Source of the DNA: Streptomyces fradiae ATCC 10745 = DSM 40063
Lineage (GTDB): Bacteria; Actinomycetota; Actinomycetes; Streptomycetales; Streptomycetaceae
Length of the DNA stretch: 64,000 bases
Direction of reading: 5' to 3'
Assembly (NCBI RefSeq): GCF_008704425.1
Contig: NZ_CP023696.1
Coordinates: forward strand, 5,992,501-6,056,500
A program made the translations under genes and the position numbers. The notes under the pieces were generated by a model that was given only the letters and a program-made list of their open reading frames with translations, did not search any database and had not been told where the DNA came from. Below, in pieces: positions 39,316-46,399 of the stretch (position 1 is its first letter; each line of letters starts with the position of its first letter).

Positions 39316-40725
39316 CTACCCCGTACCGCCCGCACACCCCGTACCGCCCGCACATCCCGCACACCCCGTACCGCCGAGGCCGCCCGGACCGGCCGGACGG
39401 CACATGGCCAGGCCGACGTGGCGGGAGAGCACGTCGGCCGCGTGGGCCTCCGCCATCGAGAACGCCCGCCGGGCGCCGCAGCGCAGCAGCGTCAGCACCC
39501 CCAGCACCCGGGGCCCCGCCGCACCGGCGGCGCCGCCGTCCGGGGCGGGGCCGGCGGCCACCACCGGCAGGCACAGCAGCGAACCGACCCCGGCGCGCAC
39601 CAGCACCGCCGCCCCGTCGGCGTCCGTCCCGAGCGCCAGCGCGTCCTCGGGGCGCACCTGGAGGGACGCGGACCCGCCCGCCGCCACCTCCACCACGAGC
39701 GGGCAGGAGGCGGGATCCTGCGCGGCCAGCGCCCGCGCCGCCCGGGTGTCGCCGTCCCTCGGGCCCAGCACCGCGGCCCGCCGCAGCGGCCCGTCCGGCC
39801 CCTCGGGGCACAGGTCGGCGACGACCCAGTCCGCGAACCGGCCGTGCAGCACCCGCGCCGCCGCCTCCAGGGCGCCGCGCGCGTCGCCGGGGGCCGTCCG
39901 CAGCAGGGCCGTCGCGACGGCGTCCACCAGGTCCAGCGCCCCGGCCCGCTCGGTGGCCTCCGCGAGGCCCGGCACACCGCCCGGCCGCTCGGGCACACCG
40001 CCCGGCCGCTCGGGCCCACCGCCCGGCCGCCCCGGCGCCCCGCTGGCCGCGCCGGCACCGGCTCCCGTACCCGCCCCGGCGGCGGAGGACGCGCGCCCAC
40101 CGCCGGGCCGGGCCACTCCCGGCACCGCCCCGCTTCCCGTACCGGTCCCGGCCCGCGCCCCGGCGCCCGCGCCCGGCACACCCGGCTGGAGCACGAGCAC
40201 CACCGTCCGCTGCGGCTCACCCGGCGGGGACAACGCCGTCAGTGTGGCCCGCACGGGCTCGTCGGGCCCCTGCAGCAGCCGCACGGTGAGGCTCCGGGCG
40301 CCCTCGCCGCGCGCCGCCGCCGCCACCTGCGACCGGAACGGAGCCCGGTCGCCCGGAGCGAGCAGCCCCGCCAGCGGGCGCCCCGTCGCGTATCCGGCCC
40401 GCACCCCGGTCAGGGCCGTCGCGGCCGGGTTCATCCGCCGTACGGCCGTGTCCCGGTCGACCAGCACCACGGGCAGCGGCAGCCGCTGGAACACCGCCCT
40501 CAGCAGCTGCCGCTCCCGCCGCTCCGCCGACGTGCCCTCCGGCGCCCTCGCCGCCAGCCGTTCGTACCGGGGCCACAGGGTCTCCGCCGCGTGCTCGAGC
40601 TCGAACAGGGCGGCGTCCAGCACGCCCCGCAGCTCCGCCGCCGGCAGGGCGCGGGAACCGCGCAGCGCCCCCACCCGCCGTACGAAGTCCGCGAGGTCCT
40701 CGCCGAACGAGCCGGTCTCGCTCAT
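39316..40725 (-). CDS. PAS-GAF sensory protein
   Basis: This 469-residue protein starts with a helical segment, then a PAS domain (about 75-180, FQRLPLPVVLVDRDTAVRRM, NPAATALTGVRAGYATGRPL), a long Gly/Pro/Ala linker (about 185-260) and a GAF domain (about 265-440, LVDAVATALLRTAPGDARGA, SLLCLPVVAAG, ADVLSRHVGLAMCR). No kinase, phosphatase or output domain follows. The C-terminus is an odd repeat of GGTGCA with several cysteines. ATG 40723-40725 has GGAG 8 nt upstream. It is divergent from a GAF-ANTAR gene, and both may answer to the same signal. Confidence 0.85.
   Translation of the reverse strand: MSETGSFGEDLADFVRRVGALRGSRALPAAELRGVLDAALFELEHAAETLWPRYERLAARAPEGTSAERRERQLLRAVFQRLPLPVVLVDRDTAVRRMNPAATALTGVRAGYATGRPLAGLLAPGDRAPFRSQVAAAARGEGARSLTVRLLQGPDEPVRATLTALSPPGEPQRTVVLVLQPGVPGAGAGARAGTGTGSGAVPGVARPGGGRASSAAGAGTGAGAGAASGAPGRPGGGPERPGGVPERPGGVPGLAEATERAGALDLVDAVATALLRTAPGDARGALEAAARVLHGRFADWVVADLCPEGPDGPLRRAAVLGPRDGDTRAARALAAQDPASCPLVVEVAAGGSASLQVRPEDALALGTDADGAAVLVRAGVGSLLCLPVVAAGPAPDGGAAGAAGPRVLGVLTLLRCGARRAFSMAEAHAADVLSRHVGLAMCRPAGPGGLGGTGCAGCAGGTGCAGGTG
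39319..39375 (-). repeat. 18-nt repeats encoding a Gly/Ala/Cys tail
   Basis: CCCCGTACCGCCCGCACA is present at 39319-39336 and 39337-39354, followed by a half unit (39355-39363) and a partial unit (39364-39375). On the minus strand they encode GGTGCA repeats at the C-terminus of the PAS-GAF protein. Confidence 0.9.
39971..40033 (-). repeat. Three 21-nt repeats in the PAS-GAF linker
   Basis: Two identical 21-nt units (39971-39991, 39992-40012) and one variant (40013-40033), each containing ACCGCCCGGCCGC, encode a seven-residue Pro/Gly/Arg/Glu repeat (RPGGVPE) in the linker between PAS and GAF domains. Confidence 0.9.
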
Positions 40726-40934
40726 GATCCTGACTCCCGCTCCGCCCGGCGCGTCCGCCGAGGCTGCCGTTCCCGTTCCGGTTCCGCCGGGGCGCGCACC
40801 ACCCGGCGCGCCTGCGGCCCGTATGCCCCGACGGCGGGCGCAGCACCGGTGGGGGAGCGCCGGGGCGGGCACGCCGGGGGCCGTTTCGGCGGGAGCGCGG
40901 CGGGCAGCCGCACCCGGAGAGGAGAGCCGCCCCC

Positions 40935-41699
40935 ATGCTGATCGCGCCCGACCACGAGGGACCCGGGCCGGCACCGGCCGCGCGCCGCCTCCAGCGGCTC
41001 GCCGAGCAGTGCGTCCGCTTCCTGCCCGCCTGCTGCGGCGCCGCGGTGACACTCGGCGGCGGGGAGGCGGAGCGGGACGAGCGCCGCACCGCGGCGACGC
41101 ACCCGGACCTCGCCGCCCTGGTCGGCGTGCAGCTCGCCACCGGCGACGGCCCGATCACGGCGGCACTCGACAGCGGCGGCCCCGTCGTCGCCGGGGACCT
41201 GCTCCACGACGCACGCTGGCCCGCCTTCCGCGCGGCGGCCCTCGGCGCGGGCGTCCGGGCCGCCGCGACCCTGCCCTTCCACCGGGCGGGCGCCTCGCTC
41301 GCCCTCCATCTGTACGGCTTCCGGCCGGGCTCCCTCACCGGCGCCGCGCACGGCCCCGCCGCCGCCCTCGGCGCGGAGGCCGCCGCCGGGCTCGCGCGCG
41401 ACCGGCGCCACCGCGCCGCCCTCGCAGAGGTCGGCCAGCTGGAGTCCGCGCTGCGCTCCCGGCCCGTCATCGACCAGGCCGCGGGCATCGTCATGCACGT
41501 CCTGGACTGCGGGGCCGACGAGGCGTACGCGGCGCTGCGGCGCTCCTCCCAGCTCACCAACCGCAAGCTGGCCGACGTGGCGGCGGGGATCGTACGGGCC
41601 CGCGGCCGCGACCTGCGGGAGGAACTGGCCCGCCCCGCCGGCGGCGCCGGAGCGGCCCCCGGCCCTCCGAACGGCGAACCACCGCAAATGTTCGTATAA
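40935..41699 (+). CDS. GAF-ANTAR transcription antitermination regulator
   Basis: This 254-residue protein has a GAF domain (about 15-150, CVRFLPACCGAAVTLGGGEA, HLYGFRPGSL) and a C-terminal ANTAR domain (about 170-228, LESALRSRPVIDQAAGIVMH, DEAYAALRRSSQLTNRKLAD). ANTAR domains bind paired RNA hairpins and let polymerase read through terminators, so this protein probably acts on leader RNAs in response to a GAF ligand. It is followed by 37 nt and then the aminotransferase-like and metallo-hydrolase genes, likely one operon. ATG 40935 has GGAGAG upstream. Confidence 0.92.
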   Translation: MLIAPDHEGPGPAPAARRLQRLAEQCVRFLPACCGAAVTLGGGEAERDERRTAATHPDLAALVGVQLATGDGPITAALDSGGPVVAGDLLHDARWPAFRAAALGAGVRAAATLPFHRAGASLALHLYGFRPGSLTGAAHGPAAALGAEAAAGLARDRRHRAALAEVGQLESALRSRPVIDQAAGIVMHVLDCGADEAYAALRRSSQLTNRKLADVAAGIVRARGRDLREELARPAGGAGAAPGPPNGEPPQMFV

Positions 41700-41736
41700 A
41701 GGGTTCGAGCCCTCAGACGCACGGGAGGCCGAGGTC

Positions 41737-42999
41737 GTGGTGACGCGCAGCTTCGCCCACGGGCACGGGCAGGTGCGGTACGCCCCGCCCGCCCCCGACA
41801 CCGGCCTGCCCGTCGTCGGCGAGCTGGCCGGGCTGCTGGCCGCCGCCGCGACCCGGCCCGACGCCGAACCGCCCGGCGGCGGGCCCGTCCTGCGCGAGGC
41901 GGCCTGCGGCTACTGGTCGCGCCGGGGCCTGCGCTGCCACCCCGAGGACATCGCCGCCTCGCCCGGCACCGGCCCGCTGCTGACCGCGCTGCTCGCCGCG
42001 CACGGCGGCGACGTGCTCATGCCCCGCCCCTGCCCCCTGTCGTGGACCCCGCAGGTCCGGCTCCTCGGCCGGCCCGCCTACCACGTGCCGACCCCCGCCG
42101 AGTGCGGCGGCGTCCCCGACCCGTACGCGCTGCTGGAGACCGTGCGGAGGGTGCGCGCCGAGGGCGGCCGGCCCGCCGTGCTGCTGCTCGGCGTCGCCGA
42201 CGACCCGACCGGCACCGTCGCCCCGCCCGAACTGGTCCACGAGGCGTGCGAGGCGGCCGCCGGCGAGGGCCTGCACGTCATCAGCGACGAGACCTGGCGG
42301 GACACCGTGCACCGGCCGCACGACACCGTCTTCGTCAGCCCCGCCGAGATGCGCCCCGGCGACGTCACCGTCCTGTGCGACCTCGCGGGCGCCCTCACCC
42401 CCGCCGCCTGGCCCGCCGCCGTCGCCCGCTTCCCTCCCGGCCCGTCCGGCGCAGCCCACCGGGCCCGCGCCCTGGACGTGCTCACCGCGCTCGGCGCCGA
42501 CCTGCCCGGCCCGCTGGCCGCCGCCGTCGCGCACGCCCTGGACGAGCCGGAGGCCGTCACCGCCCGCAACGCCGCCGCCACCGCCCTGCACGCGCGCGTG
42601 GCCGCCGCGGCCCACCGCGCCGTCCTCGACGCGGGCGCCCTGGCCCTCCCGCCCGAGGCCGGGCGCCACCTGTACGCGGACCTCGGCCCGCTGCGCGGCG
42701 CCCTCGCCGAGCGGGGCGTCACCGACTCCATCGAACTGGAGGACCACCTGACCGCCCGGCTCGGGGCGCCCGCACCGGGCGCCCACCGCTTCGGCGACGA
42801 GCTCGGCGCCCTGCGCGTCCGCCTGGCCACCACGCCGCTGCTGGGCGCCACCCCGGAGGAGCGGCTGGAGGCCCTCACCGCCGAGGACCCGCTCGACCTG
42901 CCGCACGTGGCACGGGCCCTGGCCGGCCTGTCGGCCGCGCTGCGCGACCCCGAACCGCGCCCGGACCGCGCCGCGACCGCTGGAGGACCCCGCACATGA
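41737..42999 (+). CDS. Lysine-free class I/II aminotransferase-fold protein (probable pseudoenzyme)
   Basis: The 420-residue protein keeps the fold-type I aminotransferase pattern: VLREAACGYWSRRGLRCHPE, an SPGTGPLLTALLAAHGGDV cofactor-loop region, LLLGVADDPTGTVAP, VISDETWRDTV (Asp184), and a C-terminal LGALRVRLATTPLLG that could hold the substrate arginine. Two key residues are changed: the Asn of NPTG is Asp156, and the Schiff-base lysine position reads CDLAGALTPAAW (Gly218). The whole translation contains no lysine at all, so a normal PLP aldimine cannot form. GTG 41737 lies behind GGGAGG; it overlaps the hydrolase gene by ATGA. Confidence 0.82.
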   Translation: MVTRSFAHGHGQVRYAPPAPDTGLPVVGELAGLLAAAATRPDAEPPGGGPVLREAACGYWSRRGLRCHPEDIAASPGTGPLLTALLAAHGGDVLMPRPCPLSWTPQVRLLGRPAYHVPTPAECGGVPDPYALLETVRRVRAEGGRPAVLLLGVADDPTGTVAPPELVHEACEAAAGEGLHVISDETWRDTVHRPHDTVFVSPAEMRPGDVTVLCDLAGALTPAAWPAAVARFPPGPSGAAHRARALDVLTALGADLPGPLAAAVAHALDEPEAVTARNAAATALHARVAAAAHRAVLDAGALALPPEAGRHLYADLGPLRGALAERGVTDSIELEDHLTARLGAPAPGAHRFGDELGALRVRLATTPLLGATPEERLEALTAEDPLDLPHVARALAGLSAALRDPEPRPDRAATAGGPRT

Positions 43000-44105
43000 C
43001 GGACGGGACACCCGCAGACCTCCCCCCGGTCGCCTCGCCCCGGGACCCCGCCGCGCCCGGCACGGGCCCCGGGTCAGGCACCGGCACGGGCCCCGCTCCG
43101 GGCACGGGCCCCGGTCCGGGCACGGGCGCCGTGAGGTGCCCCGCGCCCCGGCCGCTGGGCGAGACCCGCTCCTGGCCCCGCTCCTTCGCCGGCCGCCTCA
43201 CCGCCCCGCTGCCGGGCGTCCGCGCCTTCGCCCGCCTGGCCCGGGAGGGCGCCGCCGCCGTACGGCCCGGCGCCGACGGGCTGCGCGACGTGCCCAAGCT
43301 GCCGTTCGCGCCCGGCCCGCTGCCCCCCGCGGGCCCCGACACGGTGGCCGTCACCTGGGCGGGCCACGCGAGCTGGGTCATCCGGGCCGGCGGGCTCACC
43401 GTCCTCGCGGACCCCGTCTGGTCCCGCCGCATCCTCGGCACCCCGGCCCGCGTCACACCCGTCGGCGTCCGCTGGCGGGACCTGCCGCCCGTCGACGCGG
43501 TCGTCATCAGCCACAACCACTACGACCACCTCGACTGGCCCACCCTGCGACGGCTCCCGCGCACCACCCCGCTGTTCGTCCCGGCCGGCCTCGGCCGCTG
43601 GTTCCGGCGCCGCCGCTTCACCTGCGTCACCGAACTCGACTGGTGGGAGTCGGCCGAGCTGGGCGGGGTCCGCTTCGACTTCGTACCGGCCCACCACTGG
43701 TCCAAGCGGACCCTCACCGACACCTGCCGCTCCCTGTGGGGCGGCTGGGTCCTGACCGACTCGCACCACCGGCGGGTCTACTTCGCCGGCGACACCGGGT
43801 ACGGCCACTGGTTCCGCCGCATCGCCGACCGCCATCCCGGCATCGACCTGGCGCTCCTGCCGATCGGCGCGTACGCCCCCCGCTGGTGGCTCGGCGACGT
43901 CCACACCGACCCGGAGGAGGCCGTGCGGGCCTTCCGCGACCTGGGCGCCCGGTTCATGGCGCCCATGCACTGGGCGACGTTCGTCCTGTCCTCCGAACCG
44001 GTCATGGAGCCCCGCACCCGCCTCCACGCCGCCTGGGACGCGGCGGGCCTGCCCCGCGATCGCCTGTGGGACCTGGCGGTCGGCGAGTCCCGCGTACTCC
44101 CCTGA
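42996..44105 (+). CDS. Metallo-beta-lactamase-fold hydrolase, NAPE-PLD-like
   Basis: This 369-residue protein starts with about 45 Gly/Pro/Thr residues encoded by short repeats, then has the metallo-hydrolase core: VTWAGHASWVIRAGGLTVLA, the zinc motif ISHNHYDHLDW (H-x-H-x-D-H), VPAHHWSKRT, VYFAGDTGYGHW and MAPMHWATFVLS. The pattern matches the NAPE-PLD/UlaG-like group, which hydrolyses N-acyl phosphatidylethanolamine or related esters. There is no signal peptide. Its ATG overlaps the stop of the aminotransferase-like gene (ATGA), implying coupled synthesis. The substrate is not established. Confidence 0.88.
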   Translation: MTDGTPADLPPVASPRDPAAPGTGPGSGTGTGPAPGTGPGPGTGAVRCPAPRPLGETRSWPRSFAGRLTAPLPGVRAFARLAREGAAAVRPGADGLRDVPKLPFAPGPLPPAGPDTVAVTWAGHASWVIRAGGLTVLADPVWSRRILGTPARVTPVGVRWRDLPPVDAVVISHNHYDHLDWPTLRRLPRTTPLFVPAGLGRWFRRRRFTCVTELDWWESAELGGVRFDFVPAHHWSKRTLTDTCRSLWGGWVLTDSHHRRVYFAGDTGYGHWFRRIADRHPGIDLALLPIGAYAPRWWLGDVHTDPEEAVRAFRDLGARFMAPMHWATFVLSSEPVMEPRTRLHAAWDAAGLPRDRLWDLAVGESRVLP

Positions 44106-44148
44106 ACCACCCCACCCCGCTCACCCCCCGGCCACGCCGCCCGCCCCC

Positions 44149-44197
44149 CTCCGCGCGCCTCCGCCCACCCTCCGCGCGCCTCACCCTCCGCGCGCCT
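44149..44197. repeat. Three copies of CTCCGCGCGCCT
   Basis: The dodecamer occurs at 44149-44160, 44170-44181 and 44186-44197. The last two share 16 nt of sequence at a 16-nt spacing and encode the very end of the DedA protein. Confidence 0.85.
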
Positions 44198-44828
44198 CAC
44201 CCGCGCCGGTCCGCCGCCGGCCCCTCCGCGCCCACCGCCACAGCCTCGGCACGGCGCTCACCAGCAGCGCCAGGGCGACCGCCACCGCCACACCCTGCCA
44301 GGCGTACGGGAACAGCGACCCGCCCACCACACCGATGAGCTGGTACGCCGCCGCCCACGCCAGCACCGCCGGCACGTCGGCCCGGACGAACCGGCCCAGC
44401 GGCATCCGCGCCAGCAGGCACGCCACCATCACCGGGATCCGCCCCGCGGGCACCAGCCGCGACACGACCAGTACCGGCACCCGGTGGTCGTGCAGCCTGG
44501 TCTGCGCCCGCTCCAGCCGCTCGGGGTCGGCCCGCGCCCGCAGCGCGTCCAGCCACCGCGAACCGCCCCGCGACACCACCCCGCGCCGCCCCAGCCAGAA
44601 CAGCGCCGAGTCCCCGGCGAGCGCCGCCGTGGCCGCCACCAGGAAGACCGCGGGCAGCGCGAGCGGCGCCGACTGGTGGTAGGCGACCACCGCCGCCGAG
44701 CTGACCACCGCCCCGGTCGGCACGACCGGCACCAGCGCCCCCAGCGCGACCAGCAGGAACAGCGACGGATAGGCGACCGCCCGGTGCGTCTCCTCCACGG
44801 CGAGCTGCCCCAGCAGCCCCGCGGTCAC
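44181..44828 (-). CDS. DedA-family membrane protein
   Basis: This 215-residue protein has the DedA layout: hydrophobic LFLLVALGALVPVVPTGAVV, LFWLGRRGVVSRGG (the G-R motif region), VPVLVVSRLVPAGRIPVMVA and two final membrane helices (VLAWAAAYQLIGVVGGSLFP, GVAVAVALALLVSAVPRLW). DedA proteins are undecaprenyl-phosphate or lipid scramblase/translocase candidates. GTG 44826-44828 overlaps the stop of the upstream metallo-hydrolase gene as GTGA. The C-terminal tail is arginine-rich. Confidence 0.88.
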   Translation of the reverse strand: MTAGLLGQLAVEETHRAVAYPSLFLLVALGALVPVVPTGAVVSSAAVVAYHQSAPLALPAVFLVAATAALAGDSALFWLGRRGVVSRGGSRWLDALRARADPERLERAQTRLHDHRVPVLVVSRLVPAGRIPVMVACLLARMPLGRFVRADVPAVLAWAAAYQLIGVVGGSLFPYAWQGVAVAVALALLVSAVPRLWRWARRGRRRTGAGEARGG

Positions 44829-45592
44829 CGCCCCGCCCCCGGCCGCACGCTCTCGCCGTGCCCCAGCAGGTGCACCGCCACCTCCGGCGCCCGGCGCGCC
44901 GCCAGCCGAGCGAACTCGCCGCCCGGCGCGTGGAACTCGTGCGGACGCACCGCGTCCAGCCCGATCGGCCAGTACGTGCCGTAGTGCACCGGCACCGCCG
45001 CCGCGGGCGCCAGCTCCGCCACCGCCCGCGCGGCACGCCCCGCGTCGAGGTGGCCGTGCCCCAGGAACGGCCCCCATCCGCCGACCGGCAGCAGTGCCAC
45101 GTCCACCGCCCCGACCGCCGCCGCCATCCCGTCGTACAGGCCCGTGTCCCCGGCGAAGTACGTGCGGGCCGCGCCGGCGATCACGTACCCGAGCGCGGGG
45201 GAGCGGCGCGGCCCCACCGGCAGCCGCCGCCCGTCGTGCGCGGCCGGCACCGCCCGTACGGCCACGGGACCCGTCTTGACCTCGTCACCGGCGGCCACCT
45301 CGGTGATCCGCAGCCCGGTCAGCCGCCGCAGCCCCGGCACCGCGCGGACCGCCCCGAGCGGCACCACGAGACGCGTGCCGGGCGCGAGCCGCGCCAGCGA
45401 CGGCAGGTGCAGGTGATCGGCGTGCAGATGCGACACGAGCACCACGTCCGCTGCCGCCGCCTCGGGCGGCGGCAGCGCGCCCCGGCGCCGCCGCAGGTGC
45501 CCGAGCCGGGGCACGAACAGCGGGTCCGTCAGCACGCGTACGCCGGAGTCCTCGACGGTGCAGGTGGCGTGGCCCCACCAGGTGACCTCCAT
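44825..45592 (-). CDS. Metallo-beta-lactamase-fold hydrolase (UlaG-like)
   Basis: This 255-residue protein begins MEVTWWGHATCTVEDSGVRV and has LVSHLHADHLHLPSLARL (H-x-H-x-D-H zinc site), VPAAHDGRR, TYFAGDTGLYDG and AVPVHYGTYWP, the standard order of ligands. UlaG-like members hydrolyse lactones, cyclic phosphates or phospholipids; the substrate is unknown. It is coupled to DedA, which suggests a membrane-lipid connection. ATG 45590-45592 is preceded by TACGCT-N6, a leaderless signal. It is the second such hydrolase within 2.6 kb. Confidence 0.9.
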   Translation of the reverse strand: MEVTWWGHATCTVEDSGVRVLTDPLFVPRLGHLRRRRGALPPPEAAAADVVLVSHLHADHLHLPSLARLAPGTRLVVPLGAVRAVPGLRRLTGLRITEVAAGDEVKTGPVAVRAVPAAHDGRRLPVGPRRSPALGYVIAGAARTYFAGDTGLYDGMAAAVGAVDVALLPVGGWGPFLGHGHLDAGRAARAVAELAPAAAVPVHYGTYWPIGLDAVRPHEFHAPGGEFARLAARRAPEVAVHLLGHGESVRPGAGR

Positions 45593-45651
45593 GCCACGAG
45601 CGTAGAGCGGGAGCGCCTCCGGCGGGCAGCCGCCGGGAGTAGGGTCGCCCC
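45593..45651. promoter_or_regulatory. Two back-to-back leaderless promoters
   Basis: On the minus strand TACGCT (45599-45604) lies 6 nt before the hydrolase ATG; on the plus strand TAGGGT (45640-45645) lies 6 nt before the ATG at 45652. The two -10 boxes are only 35 nt apart, so their -35 regions overlap. Confidence 0.6.
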
Positions 45652-46056
45652 ATGGACGACGTACGCGTGGCGGCGATCGCCAGCCTGACGCCGCTCGACG
45701 AGCTCGACAGCGACCCGTTCCTGGTCGACACCCGCAGCCAGCACGCCATGTGCGAGCGGTGGGCGGCCGGCAGGGGCTATGTCGTCAGCCGCACCCTCCT
45801 GTGCTACGGACTGCGCCCCGACCACCGCACGCTGTGGGCGGACGTCGAGGAGGGCGCCGTCGACCTCTTCGTCGCGCCGAACGAGCGGGTGCTGGCCCGG
45901 GCGGTCACCTCGGCGCGGGACTTCACCGCCGAGTGCGAGCGGCGCGGGGTGCGGCTGGAGACGGCCGGGCTCCACGAGCCGGCGTACGACGCGGAGATGA
46001 AGGCCCGCGTGCACCGCCGCCTCTCCATGCCCACGGCCGGCTACGACGGCCGCTGA
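45652..46056 (+). CDS. Degenerate serine-resolvase-fold protein
   Basis: This 134-residue protein follows the outline of a serine recombinase catalytic domain: VAAIASLTPLDEL at the place of Y-x-R-V-S, QHAMCERWAAGRGYVVSRTL, LWADVEEGAVDLFVAPNERV and FTAECERRGVRLETAG. The catalytic Ser-Arg pair and the D-R-x-x-R motif are not kept, and there is no DNA-binding domain. It therefore should not recombine DNA and may be a repurposed fold. The ATG is leaderless (TAGGGT-N6). Codon usage is normal and no repeats or mobile genes flank it. Confidence 0.65.
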   Translation: MDDVRVAAIASLTPLDELDSDPFLVDTRSQHAMCERWAAGRGYVVSRTLLCYGLRPDHRTLWADVEEGAVDLFVAPNERVLARAVTSARDFTAECERRGVRLETAGLHEPAYDAEMKARVHRRLSMPTAGYDGR

Positions 46057-46399
46057 CCCGGCCCCGGCCCAGGCCCCGGGCCCCCGGCCGCCGGTCCGGC
46101 CCCTCCCTGCCCGGCCGCCACCGCCCGCCGACCCGCACCCAGCCGCCGGCACCCGGCGACCCACCCACCCCCCACCGACCCGCGCCTACCCACCGACCCG
46201 CGCCCGCCGACCCGCGCCCACCCACTTACCCACCGGTCCGCGCCCGCCCGCCGGTGCCTGGCGCCCAGGCGACCCGCACCCGCCGTCCGCCCGCCCGTAC
46301 CGGGGTCCGCGCGCGCGTCCGCGCGGCGGGGCCGGCCGCCGGGCGGACGCGGTGTGCCACGCTGGTGGCCGCGGACCAAAGCGGCGAAAGGCGGACGGT
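46057..46399. other. GC-rich gap with CCGACCCGCGCC repeats
   Basis: CCGACCCGCGCC occurs at 46175-46186, 46193-46204 and 46207-46218, with a variant at 46233-46244. No gene is supported. A purine-rich GAAAGG near 46386 serves the next gene. Confidence 0.6.

Noticed and set aside
41700..41712. AGGGTTCGAGCCCT resembles a tRNA T-arm or the tRNA-end core of an integration site.
   Set aside because: No acceptor, D or anticodon arms fit upstream, which is coding sequence of the GAF-ANTAR gene, and no integrase is nearby. It is a short chance hairpin.
45652..46056. Resolvase-like gene read as part of a transposon.
   Set aside because: No transposase, terminal inverted repeats or res sites are visible on either side, and catalytic residues are missing.
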